A stretch of 64,000 nt of DNA from an uncultured Granulosicoccaceae bacterium (GCA_938035125.1 CALHNS010000014.1:62001-126000), one strand, 5' to 3'. Shown: positions 1 to 10,316, counted from the stretch's first letter. The notes: generated by a model from the sequence alone, not told the origin. Made by a program: numbers and translations.

Positions 1-373
1 GATCGTAATCATTCGCATCGGCTGTTAGGTCGCTGATGGGCCACTGAACACCAGAGGGCGTAGTGCTGTACAAGCTACCAAATCCGATGTTAACTGAGCC
101 TGCGTTATTCTTTAGCACCTGCCGCACAGCGCTTTTTAATATCGTAGCCCTTGACTGCTCGCCAGGCTGATCAGGATATGCTCCGTCGATGGCAAAATTC
201 ATACTGCCTGAGTAATCAAGCACGAAGAGAAGATTGGGTGGCGCACTGTTGCGAATGTCACCACGATAAATTTCAGTATCGTCGGCCAATGCAGTGGTAG
301 AGACCAATACTGCTGCAATTCCAGTCTGTACAGCTGACTTTGCCCATTGTTTCAGCAATAGTGGGGATCGCAT
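1..373 (-). CDS. PilY1-like / VWA-domain secreted protein, N-terminal part only (runs off the left edge)
   Basis: Not in the ORF track because it is truncated. Reverse-strand reading from ATG at 373: MRSPLLLKQWAKSAVQTGIAAVLVSTTALADDTEIYRGDIRNSAPPNLLFVLDYSGSMNFAIDGAYPDQPGEQSRATILKSAVRQVL; signal peptide plus MIDAS-like DYSGSMN. Confidence 0.7.
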   Translation of the reverse strand, partial: MRSPLLLKQWAKSAVQTGIAAVLVSTTALADDTEIYRGDIRNSAPPNLLFVLDYSGSMNFAIDGAYPDQPGEQSRATILKSAVRQVLKNNAGSVNIGFGSLYSTTPSGVQWPISDLTADANDYD

Positions 374-542
374 GAATTTATCCTTGTTATAAAGTGTACG
401 CAGGCTCACGATTTCAACCGAGTCGAAAAAGAAGCCAAACCTCATCAAGTAGGTTGTCGACACCACCTTCCAGCACTTGAATACTTCAGTAAAGAACTGC
501 TGTGCACTACTCAAGGGCGCACGCGGTTATCATGTGAGCATC

Positions 543-1943
543 ATGATCACGACATTGCTTAGAAATTGGGTGAAATCGCTGGCCACGCCGGTTCCAGGCT
601 ATTCGGTGGCTGTATTTCGGATTGCGATGGGCGCCTTGCTACTTTTCGAAAGCGTGAACTACGGTGTGTTTCATTGTCTGGATTGCATTTATCGCGACCC
701 GCAGATGGTGTTCAAATACCAATATTTCGATTGGGTGGCCGTACCGCCTGGAAGAGGGCTGGAACTGTTGTTATTTGTTATGGGGGTGGCATCCGTTGGC
801 GTTATGTTGGGCCTGTGGTACCGCTTTAGTGTTGTGCTTGCAACCGTGTGCTTTGCTTGGTTTTTTCTGCTCGATGCATCGTTGTACTTAAACCACTATT
901 ACTTAACGCTGTTGTTCTTAGGCATTCTGTGCTTCATTCCCGCCAATCGAGTTTGGGCTTTAGATGCCAAAAAATTTACATCCTCGTCGCCGTATATAAG
1001 GAATTGGTCGCGTGTGTGGCTAATCGTACAACTTGAGATTGTGTTGATTTGGGCGGGTATCGTTAAGCTCAACCCCGATTGGCTGCAATTAGAACCTCTA
1101 CGTTTTTGGATGACGCGGCACAGTGGCAACACCAGTGAATTAACACAATGGTTAACTCAAGATGCAGGCATTGCATTGGCGGCATACGGTGTCATTGTGC
1201 TGCATATAGTGGGCGCGCCATTGTTGTTGTGGTCTAAAACCCGATTGCCCGTGTTTTTTCTCTATCTGTGCTTTCATTCCATGAATGCCATCGTATTTAA
1301 TATTGGCATTTTTCCTTTCATGACCATTGCTGCTACAACACTTTTGTTTGCACCCGATTGGCCATTGAAGTTATGGGCAAAATTGAAATCTTCTCCATCG
1401 GATGCACTGGTAACCCCTCCAGTACCCGATTACTTCAATAGTGGCGGTGGGTTTTACAATGCAAAAGGCGTGTTCATTGTCTCGTTTGTTTGCCTGTGGT
1501 TGTTGGTGCAAGCATTGTTACCCACAAGGCCCTTATGGTACGAGGGGCCAGTGGCTTGGAATGAAGCCGGGCATTACTTCAGTTGGCGCATGAAGCTTCG
1601 TGATAAGCGCGGAGAAGCCAGTTTCATGATTCGTAATGAAAAAGAGAACAGCTTGCGTGTGGTGTACCCAAAAGATTATTTAAACCGCCGCCAAACTCAT
1701 CGTGTAACGTGTCGGCCCGATCTCATTTGGCAATTTGCACACTTTGTTGAGGCAAGGGTTGTTGAGGCAAGTAATGGGCTATACACCAACGACGATATAT
1801 TGGTGTACGGCAACATCAAGTGTTCATTAAACACACGTCCTGCACAAAAATTTTTACAACGTGTCGACATTACCTCTTTAGATAGGAGTACGCCAAGAGG
1901 TGAATGGCTAACCGAACTAACAACTGAACTGCCGAAGCGTTAA
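543..1943 (+). CDS. HTTM-domain (vitamin K-dependent gamma-carboxylase-like) membrane protein
   Basis: Multi-TM ORF with YSVAVFRIAMGALLLFESVNYG N-terminal HTTM-like segment; ATG at 543 preferred over TTG at 477. Confidence 0.65.
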   Translation: MITTLLRNWVKSLATPVPGYSVAVFRIAMGALLLFESVNYGVFHCLDCIYRDPQMVFKYQYFDWVAVPPGRGLELLLFVMGVASVGVMLGLWYRFSVVLATVCFAWFFLLDASLYLNHYYLTLLFLGILCFIPANRVWALDAKKFTSSSPYIRNWSRVWLIVQLEIVLIWAGIVKLNPDWLQLEPLRFWMTRHSGNTSELTQWLTQDAGIALAAYGVIVLHIVGAPLLLWSKTRLPVFFLYLCFHSMNAIVFNIGIFPFMTIAATTLLFAPDWPLKLWAKLKSSPSDALVTPPVPDYFNSGGGFYNAKGVFIVSFVCLWLLVQALLPTRPLWYEGPVAWNEAGHYFSWRMKLRDKRGEASFMIRNEKENSLRVVYPKDYLNRRQTHRVTCRPDLIWQFAHFVEARVVEASNGLYTNDDILVYGNIKCSLNTRPAQKFLQRVDITSLDRSTPRGEWLTELTTELPKR

Positions 1944-1947
1944 TCCG

Positions 1948-2832
1948 GTGCTTGATTCCGTTTTCGTTATTACAGGCATTCTTATGCCAGCGGTGTTTAT
2001 GGCCGTGATTGGATACGTGTGGGTGCGTTCTGGTGGTGACTACCCCGTTCCTTTTGTCACCACGCTGGTCATCAACATTGGGTTGCCTGCGTTACTGTTT
2101 CATACGCTGTCCACGTCAACAGTGGAACTGGCTGCTTTAGGGCAAATTGGGCTTGCCGCTTTGGTGGTGCATATTTTATCCACAGCGGTTGCCGTTACCT
2201 TATTAAAAACAGCGGGTAAAGATTGGCGATTGTCGGTGGCGCACGTTGTGGGCAATACCGGCAATTTAGGCTTACCCCTGTGTTTACTCGCCTTTGGTGA
2301 TGAAGGGCTTGCCTTTGCGATGGCGTACTTTGCAGTTCAATGCTTATTGATGTTCAGCTTAGGTGATGCGATTTACGCTGGCCGCTTTACTTGGAAAACG
2401 GTGCTGCGCTCTCCGGTATTGGCAGCGGTTGTGGCAGGCGTTTTGGTTCGCCTAGCAGGTGTATCACCACCCGACATTATTATGGACACCACCTCCATTT
2501 TGAGTGGGTTGGTTATTCCTATTATGCTCATCACGTTAGGGGTGAGTCTTGCCTCGCTCAAAGTGCACCATTTCTCAACGTGTTTTTTTTGGTCTGTGGT
2601 GCGCACAAGTGTGGCTATCGTGGTTGCCTTCACCGTGGCGGCGCTGTTTCAACTGGAAGGTACCGCCCGAGGCGTTTTAATTATTGAGGCAACGGTTCCA
2701 GTGGCGGTGTTTAATTTTCTTTTGGCGCAAAAACATGGTAGAGATGTGGGAGAGGTGTCGGGATTAATCCTGATGACTCACTTGGGTTCTTTAGTGTATT
2801 TGCCATTCATCCTGCATTTGGTGCTGCCTTAA
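1948..2832 (+). CDS. AEC family (auxin efflux carrier-like) transporter
   Basis: 10-TM-like ORF, NIGLPALLFHTLS and HVVGNTGNLGLPLCLLAFG motifs; GTG start. Confidence 0.8.
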   Translation: MLDSVFVITGILMPAVFMAVIGYVWVRSGGDYPVPFVTTLVINIGLPALLFHTLSTSTVELAALGQIGLAALVVHILSTAVAVTLLKTAGKDWRLSVAHVVGNTGNLGLPLCLLAFGDEGLAFAMAYFAVQCLLMFSLGDAIYAGRFTWKTVLRSPVLAAVVAGVLVRLAGVSPPDIIMDTTSILSGLVIPIMLITLGVSLASLKVHHFSTCFFWSVVRTSVAIVVAFTVAALFQLEGTARGVLIIEATVPVAVFNFLLAQKHGRDVGEVSGLILMTHLGSLVYLPFILHLVLP

Positions 2833-2893
2833 TGGTTAAGCATCAGTTACTCTAAGCCATCGAACGCATTCTTTTTTCCAGTTGAGTTTCAAC

Positions 2894-4093
2894 ATGCAGC
2901 AGCGCACAGTCAATCGCGGGGTCCTAATACTGGTCCTGGTGCTGATCTCGGCAATATTTTTCAAAGTGGTTCAGCCCTTTGTTCAGGCGGTATTTATTGC
3001 AGCACTCTTTGCAGCCTTGTTTCATCCGCTGTATCGATGGCTGAGAAACATTATGGGGGGTCGTGCAACGCTTGCATCACTCACAACCTTGCTCATCATT
3101 ATCTTTTTTGTAGTAACCCCGCTAAGTATCGTTTTCTCCATCGTGGTATCACAGGCCGCCGATTTGGCCGATCGAACGGTGCCCACTATTCAGCAGTTCA
3201 TCTCAACCCCAGGAGCTGTAAGCGAGCTGCTGTCTACACTGCCGTTTTATGAAACTTTGCAACCTTATCGATCCATGTTATTGAATGTTGCCGGTGATTT
3301 CTCTAGAAGTTTGAGTGGGTGGGCTGTTGATATGGCACAGTCATTCACGCGTGGCACCATCAGTTCTGCGTTGTCGTTATTGATCATTTTGTACACCATG
3401 TTTTTTCTTTTTATTGATGGCGATCGTTTTTTATATTATCTGTTGTACTACATACCGCTAAACGATGATGATGAAAAGAAACTGCTTGAGCGCTTTATTT
3501 CGGTCACACGTGCCACCTTAAAAGGCACTGCTGTAATTGGTATTTTGCAAGGTGGTTTAGCCGGTTTAGCGCTAAATTTTGCCGGTATCCCCAGTTCATT
3601 ATTCTGGGCGGTCACCATGATGTTCTTATCCGTTGTGCCAGGGGTTGGTGGTGCCATTGTTTGGATACCAGCCACGTTATACTTATTTTTTACAGGGCAA
3701 CAAGTAACGGCCATCGTCGTTGGGTTGTTTTGTGTTCTGGTGGTAGGCGCAATAGATAATTTGTTACGCCCTAAATTAGTAGGTAATGATACTCAGCTAC
3801 ATGAACTGATGATTTTCTTCAGTACCTTAGGCGGCTTACTGTTGTTTGGATTTATGGGTTTTATTATCGGCCCCATCGTGGCCGCTTTGTTTGTAACTGT
3901 TTGGGAGTTGTACGGCTATGAATTTAGCCGATGGTTGCCCACTACCGCTTTTCGCCCAGAGAGTGGGAAAGTGGTGTTACCGCATGAGCGCTTTACCCGT
4001 AACACCAATGCAGAGCAGCGTAGAAAGGTAGATCGAAACCAAGTCGATACCGATCAACCCACAAGCCATGCGAAAGACGACCCAAAAGATTGA
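2894..4093 (+). CDS. AI-2E family transporter
   Basis: Membrane ORF with VVPGVGGAIVWIPATLYLFFTGQ and DNLLRPKLVGNDTQLHELMIFFSTLGGLLLFGFMGFIIGPI, typical of the family. Confidence 0.85.
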   Translation: MQQRTVNRGVLILVLVLISAIFFKVVQPFVQAVFIAALFAALFHPLYRWLRNIMGGRATLASLTTLLIIIFFVVTPLSIVFSIVVSQAADLADRTVPTIQQFISTPGAVSELLSTLPFYETLQPYRSMLLNVAGDFSRSLSGWAVDMAQSFTRGTISSALSLLIILYTMFFLFIDGDRFLYYLLYYIPLNDDDEKKLLERFISVTRATLKGTAVIGILQGGLAGLALNFAGIPSSLFWAVTMMFLSVVPGVGGAIVWIPATLYLFFTGQQVTAIVVGLFCVLVVGAIDNLLRPKLVGNDTQLHELMIFFSTLGGLLLFGFMGFIIGPIVAALFVTVWELYGYEFSRWLPTTAFRPESGKVVLPHERFTRNTNAEQRRKVDRNQVDTDQPTSHAKDDPKD

Positions 4094-4201
4094 AACTGCT
4101 CTAGTTGATAACAAAAAAATTCATTCCCCAAAATTCACTTCTAGAGTTCTCCTAGAGTACTCCTATGAGTACTGGGGGGGCGGCTTTTAGTTTGTTAACG
4201 A

Positions 4202-4867
4202 TCACCAGTCTTTAGGGAATTTCTTCAGTAAATACAAAATCCCGTCATCAAGTTCTACGTATTCACCTTTAATGAGTTCTGCCATAACTTTTCCCACCAT
4301 CTCGCGGGATGCGCCAATCATGTTGCCTAGTTCTTGGTGAGAAAATTTACGTGGCAAATGATCCTGATCTTTACTGTTGGTAACTTTTAGTTCAGTTAGC
4401 TTATCGGTTAACCGTTGATAAACATTATCTAGAGCTAAACGTCGGCTGCCTTCTGTGGCTTCGCGTAATCGGTGGGTAAGAGAGCGGATAATGCCGATGG
4501 ATAAATCGGGGTGTTCACGCAAAAGATCCAGAAACCGTTGTTTGCTTATCATCAACGCGGTTGTTGCTTCCAGTGCACTCACAGATGCCGATCGGGGGGC
4601 ATCGTCAAGCAGTGCGATATCACCAACAATGGAACCTGCGTCTTGGTGATAAAGAATGAGCTCTTTGCCCTCATCGTCGCTAACGAACACTTTCACAGAG
4701 CCTGATCGAATCACGTACATGGTTTCACCCACATCGCCCTCGGTCATGACAATAGCGTTCTTCTTAAATGTCACTTCACGAGTTTGGGTGGCTATGGCCT
4801 GTAATGCGGCATCATCTAAGTGTTTGAATAAATAAACTTGTTTTAATAGCGTGATCGGATCTACCAT
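4202..4867 (-). CDS. Crp/Fnr family transcriptional regulator
   Basis: cNMP-binding fold (GETMYVIRSGSVKVFVSDDEGKELILYHQDAGSIVGDIALLDDAPRSASVSALE) plus C-terminal HTH (SHQELGNMIGASREMVGKVMAEL). Confidence 0.88.
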   Translation of the reverse strand: MVDPITLLKQVYLFKHLDDAALQAIATQTREVTFKKNAIVMTEGDVGETMYVIRSGSVKVFVSDDEGKELILYHQDAGSIVGDIALLDDAPRSASVSALEATTALMISKQRFLDLLREHPDLSIGIIRSLTHRLREATEGSRRLALDNVYQRLTDKLTELKVTNSKDQDHLPRKFSHQELGNMIGASREMVGKVMAELIKGEYVELDDGILYLLKKFPKDW

Positions 4868-4972
4868 TTCTGGAGCGCTCCTTCGTTCAAATTTGCTCGA
4901 AAGTGTACGGTATTTGGCGCGGTTACACGGAGTTACCGTTTCACTGTGGTCTGTTCAGAGTATTCTTACCTA

Positions 4973-5818
4973 ATGCATAGCTTTATTTCAGGGCCAACCG
5001 CTCGGCTGGGGTGGGTATTGGTCACCGTATTATTGGTCTTTATCGGTTCGCTGGGAACAGCGTTTGCGGCTGATGTAGCGCGGGATATACGCGGTGGCCG
5101 TCAAGATGAAGGCGCCGATTTCGCAGGTTACATCGAACTTGGTGCGCATGCAGCCACCGGTCAAATGCCTGTGGTGGGTGTTGAGAACACAGAGATTCGC
5201 TTCACCGTCGGTGGGCATGTTCGGGCTAAGGGCTTCTTTCTGGATTTTCTGACAGAAAGTTACAACCGTGGGCAATTGGGTTATCACCTGTATTCAGGCA
5301 ACACTTGGTCGTTTGATTTGATAGCCACTGGCAGCCCTGATGGTATCGATAACACCTTATCGAATGAATTGGATGGGTTGCGTGATCGATCGGGAGCGGT
5401 TGAAAGCGGGCTGCGAGTTACTGGATTCACAGGACCGCTGATCGTGCAATTTGAAGCGCTGAGCGATATCACAGGTTCTCATGACGGTGCCATTCTCTCA
5501 GGCAGTGTTGCACGATCGTACCTGTGGCGAAATTGGAATCTACATTGGTTGTTAGGTGCACGTTACTTATCTTCTGAAACCACCAGCTTTTTATTCGGCG
5601 TGGACGAATCTGAGGCCAGTGAGCGTTTTCCTCGTTATAACGCTGGCGCTGGAGTAACTTACGTAACTGAGCTGGGTGCAACCTTGCCGCTGAATCAGTA
5701 TTTTGTGTTCCGTGGTACCGCTCGATATTGGTCACTACCCGATAGCATCGCCGACAGCCCCTTTATAGAAGATCAAAACTACTCAGAAATTACCGCTTCT
5801 GTGGTTTTTGTCTACTGA
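4973..5818 (+). CDS. MipA/OmpV family outer-membrane protein
   Basis: Signal peptide, beta-barrel pattern, ends ...YSEITASVVFVY (terminal aromatic); first gene of a four-gene operon with DUF3019 and TCS genes. ATG 4973 preferred to GTG 4946. Confidence 0.65.
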   Translation: MHSFISGPTARLGWVLVTVLLVFIGSLGTAFAADVARDIRGGRQDEGADFAGYIELGAHAATGQMPVVGVENTEIRFTVGGHVRAKGFFLDFLTESYNRGQLGYHLYSGNTWSFDLIATGSPDGIDNTLSNELDGLRDRSGAVESGLRVTGFTGPLIVQFEALSDITGSHDGAILSGSVARSYLWRNWNLHWLLGARYLSSETTSFLFGVDESEASERFPRYNAGAGVTYVTELGATLPLNQYFVFRGTARYWSLPDSIADSPFIEDQNYSEITASVVFVY

Positions 5819-6309
5819 TGCGTTGGTCTTATTCAAGCCTTGTTGCCTTAATATGTTGTGTGGTGCTTGTTTCAAGCTTAGGTGCACAAACAACACTTGG
5901 CGAAAATTCACCAACACAAAACATCGATGATGCAGCAACCGATACGCAGCAGAACTTAACGGATTCCACATCGGATAACTCTGTATTAGAAGTGCAACCG
6001 GTAGTTACGTTGCGCGCGCGACCCACACGTTGTGCAACTTTGCGAGAAGGGCAGCCTTGTTACGTAAGATTTTCACTATCGTGGGAATCGGATCAACCCA
6101 TCACAGTCTGTTTAGTCAGTGAGCAAAACACAACAGGTAAGTGTTGGGAGAATGAGCTAGCAGGTAACTTTCGAAAAGATTTGTATTTGTCTGAAACCAC
6201 TGAATGGAATTTACAAAATATCGATGGGGATTCGTTCGGATCTGTAAAGGTGAGCGTTGCGTGGGTGTATAAATCACGCAGAGTAAGAAGAAATTGGAGG
6301 CTGTTCTAA
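5818..6309 (+). CDS. DUF3019 domain protein
   Basis: C-terminal TLRARPTRCATLREGQPCYVRFSLSWE...VCLVSEQ...CWEN...SVKVSVAWVYKSRRVRRNWRLF; overlaps the previous stop. Confidence 0.75.
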   Translation: MRWSYSSLVALICCVVLVSSLGAQTTLGENSPTQNIDDAATDTQQNLTDSTSDNSVLEVQPVVTLRARPTRCATLREGQPCYVRFSLSWESDQPITVCLVSEQNTTGKCWENELAGNFRKDLYLSETTEWNLQNIDGDSFGSVKVSVAWVYKSRRVRRNWRLF

Positions 6310-6325
6310 TGCGAGGTTGTGCACG

Positions 6326-7030
6326 ATGAAATCAAACTCAGACGTTAAATTACATATCATGGTGGTTGAAGATGATGCTTCGTTGTCTGAATGGATTGCC
6401 GACTATCTCACTACACATGATTATGAAGTGACTGTTGCATCTCGCGGTGATGAAGCATTGGAATTAATTAAAGAAGATGATCCTGATTTGGTTGTTTTAG
6501 ATGTGATGCTGCCAGGATTGGATGGTTTGAATGTGTGTCGACAAGCGCGTGAATTTTATAAAAAACCCATACTCATGTTAACGGCTTTGGGCAGTGAAAG
6601 TGATGAGGTTATGGGTTTAGATACGGGCGCTGATGATTACTTATCAAAGCCTGTGCGGCCGAAAATATTACTGGCAAGAATTAATGCGCTACTGCGCAGG
6701 GATGCACCCGATGCTGAAGAAGATGCCATAACCATTGGTGGTTTGCATATAGATCCTGTGTCAAGAACCCTAACGTTGAACGATGAAGGTGTTTTGGTTT
6801 CATCACACGAATTTGATCTACTCACCTTGTTAGCTCGTTCAGCAGGCACGCCGGTAAGTCGGGATACGCTAGTCACTCAGATGCGTGGAATTGAATACAA
6901 CGGTTTAGATCGCTCAATTGACATCAGCATTTCAAGGCTACGAAAAAAACTTGACGATGATGCCAGTGCTCCTGCTCGCATAAAAACCGTGCGCGGCAAG
7001 GGGTATCTTTTAGCGCCAGATGCTTGGTGA
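6326..7030 (+). CDS. OmpR/PhoB-family response regulator
   Basis: Receiver domain (VVEDDASLSEWI, DLVVLDVMLPGLDGL, K in DYLSKPVRP) plus winged HTH. Confidence 0.93.
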   Translation: MKSNSDVKLHIMVVEDDASLSEWIADYLTTHDYEVTVASRGDEALELIKEDDPDLVVLDVMLPGLDGLNVCRQAREFYKKPILMLTALGSESDEVMGLDTGADDYLSKPVRPKILLARINALLRRDAPDAEEDAITIGGLHIDPVSRTLTLNDEGVLVSSHEFDLLTLLARSAGTPVSRDTLVTQMRGIEYNGLDRSIDISISRLRKKLDDDASAPARIKTVRGKGYLLAPDAW

Positions 7031-8370
7031 AACGCTTGCTCAGACGCTTGGTGATTGGCCAATTCCCCATGCGTAGGCTTAGTTTGTCATTGTTGTTGGT
7101 TGTGTTGTTGGCAACTATAGGCTTTGGGTGGGCTCTAGATCGGTTGTTTATTGGGCTACAACCTGATGATGCCGATCGACTCGCACCTTATCGCGTAATG
7201 GGTGAATCGTTAGTGGGAAGTATTTCATCTGATGATGAACTCATCGATTTGGTTTCTCGCTGGCCCCGCGGAACGCGAGTACAGCTCAGCAGTATCGACT
7301 CAAGTGCGGTTGCGCTGCCTTTAGAATTGCAAGAAGAATTGAATCAAGTGGGCTCTTTAGCGTTAGAGACTTCTGAAGGTGTTACGTTAATTGTTCCTAG
7401 GCCTGGTAGTAATACAGCGTTGGCTATGGATTTACCTCCTCTAACGTCAACCGCAGAATCGGCCTTAAGGTTTGCGTTAACCATCTTGTTTTATGCTGGA
7501 ATCGTTGCGCTCATTTTACTTTGGGTTTATCCGCTAGTTAGGCGCTTACATGGGTTGTCGAAAGTAGCCAATGAATTTGGTGCAGGTAATTTTAATGCTC
7601 GGGTGCCTGAGTCTAGGTTCAGTTTAATCAATCATATAGAATCTGAATTTAACGCCATGGCGGGCCGAATTGCCACACTCGTTGAAGATAATCGATTGCT
7701 TAGTACAGCCGTATCACATGATTTACGCACGCCTATAGCGCGATTACGTTTTGGGTTAGATGCATTAAGCGAAGAAAGTAACCCAGCAGTAAAAGATAAA
7801 TACATGCAGCGAATCAGTAATGATTTAGCTGAAATGGAGCATTTGGTGGAAGTGCTTCTCGACTATGCAAGACTTGAAAAACAAAAGCGCGAGCTGCCAT
7901 TGCAGCCTGTAAATATTGCATCGCGTTTAACCGATAGAATTGATGCACTGGCGCATGATGCGCCATTAGATATTCATTGGCAAGAACCAGCCGCCGGTGT
8001 GTGGGTAATGGCTAGTGAGCGTTATTTGGACATGGCTATCAACAACGTATTGCAAAACGCCCAGCGTTACGGTCAAAGTAACATTACCGTGAGTTTAAAG
8101 CCAAGCTCTAAAACTGATCCTCATGTGTGGGTGTATATCGAAGACGATGGTTCGGGTATTCCTGAAGAAGAACGCTCAAGAGTGTTGAAGCCATTTGAGC
8201 GGGGCCAAGCGAATTCGGTATCCTCTGGGTTTGGAATGGGCTTGGCTATTGTTCAGCGTATACTTGATTGGCATGGCGCTAAGCTTGTTTTGCATAGTAG
8301 TGAAACACTCGGTGGTGCATCCATACAAATGGGGTTCGTAGCAAGCTCAACCCATGTTGCTAAAGCTTAA
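7024..8370 (+). CDS. Sensor histidine kinase
   Basis: HAMP-like region, H-box AVSHDLRTPIARLRF, N-box NVLQNAQRYG, G-boxes DDGSGIPEEE and GFGMGLAIV; overlaps response regulator. Confidence 0.93.
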   Translation: MVKRLLRRLVIGQFPMRRLSLSLLLVVLLATIGFGWALDRLFIGLQPDDADRLAPYRVMGESLVGSISSDDELIDLVSRWPRGTRVQLSSIDSSAVALPLELQEELNQVGSLALETSEGVTLIVPRPGSNTALAMDLPPLTSTAESALRFALTILFYAGIVALILLWVYPLVRRLHGLSKVANEFGAGNFNARVPESRFSLINHIESEFNAMAGRIATLVEDNRLLSTAVSHDLRTPIARLRFGLDALSEESNPAVKDKYMQRISNDLAEMEHLVEVLLDYARLEKQKRELPLQPVNIASRLTDRIDALAHDAPLDIHWQEPAAGVWVMASERYLDMAINNVLQNAQRYGQSNITVSLKPSSKTDPHVWVYIEDDGSGIPEEERSRVLKPFERGQANSVSSGFGMGLAIVQRILDWHGAKLVLHSSETLGGASIQMGFVASSTHVAKA

Positions 8371-8389
8371 GAGTTAACTTTAACAAATA

Positions 8390-8743
8390 ATGAACAACGA
8401 AAACCAAATCAATTACGTTGAGTTCCCTGCGGCTGACTTTTCTGCCATTAAGGCGTTTTACACTGCGGTGTTCAATTGGACATTTGAACACTTTGGTGAA
8501 GAGTATCTTGCATTCAACGATAGTCGAATGGATGGCGGGTTCTATAAGTCGACAAAAAAAGTTACCGCTGAACAGGGTGCTGCTTTGGTTATATTTTATG
8601 CCAATGATCTAGAGGCTTTTCAAGAACGCGTAACGGCTGCAGGTGGTGAAATATGCGTTCCCATATTTTCATTCCCAGGTGGCAGGCGATTTCATTTTAA
8701 TGACCCGCACGGCAATGAGCTGGCTATCTGGTCTGATAAATAG
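8390..8743 (+). CDS. VOC (glyoxalase/bleomycin resistance-like) family protein
   Basis: NYVEFPAADFSAIKAFYTAVFNWTFE...RRFHFNDPHGNELAIW, typical VOC fold ends. Confidence 0.85.
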   Translation: MNNENQINYVEFPAADFSAIKAFYTAVFNWTFEHFGEEYLAFNDSRMDGGFYKSTKKVTAEQGAALVIFYANDLEAFQERVTAAGGEICVPIFSFPGGRRFHFNDPHGNELAIWSDK

Positions 8744-8818
8744 AACGACGCATATTAGTTTACTAAGTGTTCGGCGACCAAAGCGCTGTGCTAAGTGTTA
8801 GACGCTAAGTAGAAGTTT

Positions 8819-9334
8819 TTAACTTCCAGAACACAATGGGCTAATGTCGGCCTCAACTTGCTCCACGCGCGTTAGTGTGGTGCTTACACGTTCAGATGTG
8901 TTTCCGTTGTTGTTTACATCGTTGTTATCTTCAAATTCAATCAGCATCGTATTTTCGTTTACCGATGAAATAATGCCGTTGTTGAATTCACTGAAATTTA
9001 AAAACACTTCGTTAGTGAGAGAGTCCACAGCTTCGCCATTGCCGAACGGTTCGCGATAGCACCGTGAGATTGCATCGGCTTCATCGGTTAAGTCGTACAG
9101 CACCACTTCGGCTTGGCCGGGGGTTGTGGGAGCACGAATAACCAGCAAGGCTTCATCAACCGCATGGGTAGACCATCCGCTTCGTAGCTGCCATACGCCA
9201 ACAAAAGGCTCCACTCGGCTAGCGCCCAGCGTGTTTTCGCCTCCAGAATTAATCGCATCGCCTGCCGCTCCACCGCCGCACCCTGTGCATAGTGCTACTG
9301 CGGAAATTAATGCTAAACGGGTTCTCCAGCTCAT
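8819..9334 (-). CDS. Hypothetical lipoprotein
   Basis: MSWRTRLALISAVALCTGCGGG lipobox. Confidence 0.6.
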   Translation of the reverse strand: MSWRTRLALISAVALCTGCGGGAAGDAINSGGENTLGASRVEPFVGVWQLRSGWSTHAVDEALLVIRAPTTPGQAEVVLYDLTDEADAISRCYREPFGNGEAVDSLTNEVFLNFSEFNNGIISSVNENTMLIEFEDNNDVNNNGNTSERVSTTLTRVEQVEADISPLCSGS

Positions 9335-9593
9335 GGGTTAATCCTGGTTGCGCTCGGTGTCAATTCTGCTTGTATATTGGGAATTAGCAACTGCCAGGCC
9401 AGCAAGGGTTTATTAGGGGCAAAACGATACTTGTTGCAATCTGATACAACAATTTACGCGTGATGGCCTCTTTCCTGCGTTATTTCGCGCATGATTGGCC
9501 TGAACGGGCTTAACGAGAGGTAACTTGTCGACTAAACTAAACCACTAGGCCGACAAACACTCACTTATTACGGCTACGGAGCACTTTATTATC

Positions 9594-10271
9594 ATGAAAT
9601 TACGATTTGCAGCGATTGCTTTAAGCGCGACATTAGTCGCCTGTGGTGGGGGATCAGGGGATACTGATTCTGACGTGGATGCCGATGGCGTGCCGCTCAT
9701 TGGTGGAGGCATAGACCCCACTGATTCTGATGTTGGAGAAACAATAGATTTCGAAGAAGACAATGTAATTGATCTTACCGATACCTTTGCCGATGGCTGT
9801 GAAGGCGGCTCAGGCACTGACATTGACTCATCAACCTCACGATGGGATGACAATTGCCGTTTGCAAGTAGGCGGTGAGCATCAAATCAGTAGCTACACAC
9901 AAGGTGTGCAGCGAATTGTATTCTGCCGAAATCCCGATTCTGATATCGCTAATATCGGTGCTTTTGCCGATGGTAACTTCGGTCCAATGACGCGCGAAGA
10001 AGTACGTAGATTTCAAACAGCAGAAGGCATCGGAGCTGATGGCATTGTTGGGCCTGAAACGTGGGGCGCTTTGCAAGATGTTCTAGAACTGTTAGGCGTT
10101 AATGAAGATGACGGCAGTGATGCTCATGGTGTTGCTTTACCAGGAAACTGTGCAAACGTAGTTCAGTTTTACCAGCAACGTTCTGGCACGCAGCTTACTG
10201 GCTGGACAATGGCTAGAACAATAGGCAGTAACGAGTCGGTACCTTTTTCAGTAGGTCCGCCAGTTCAATAA
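9594..10271 (+). CDS. Lipoprotein with peptidoglycan-binding (PG_binding_1-like) domain
   Basis: Lipobox ATLVACGGG; GAFADGNFGPMTREEVRRFQTAEGIGADGIVGPETWGAL. Confidence 0.75.
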   Translation: MKLRFAAIALSATLVACGGGSGDTDSDVDADGVPLIGGGIDPTDSDVGETIDFEEDNVIDLTDTFADGCEGGSGTDIDSSTSRWDDNCRLQVGGEHQISSYTQGVQRIVFCRNPDSDIANIGAFADGNFGPMTREEVRRFQTAEGIGADGIVGPETWGALQDVLELLGVNEDDGSDAHGVALPGNCANVVQFYQQRSGTQLTGWTMARTIGSNESVPFSVGPPVQ

Positions 10272-10316
10272 GCCGGTGCAATAAGCCAGTGCAATAGGTA
10301 AGTAGATTGAGGTGCT

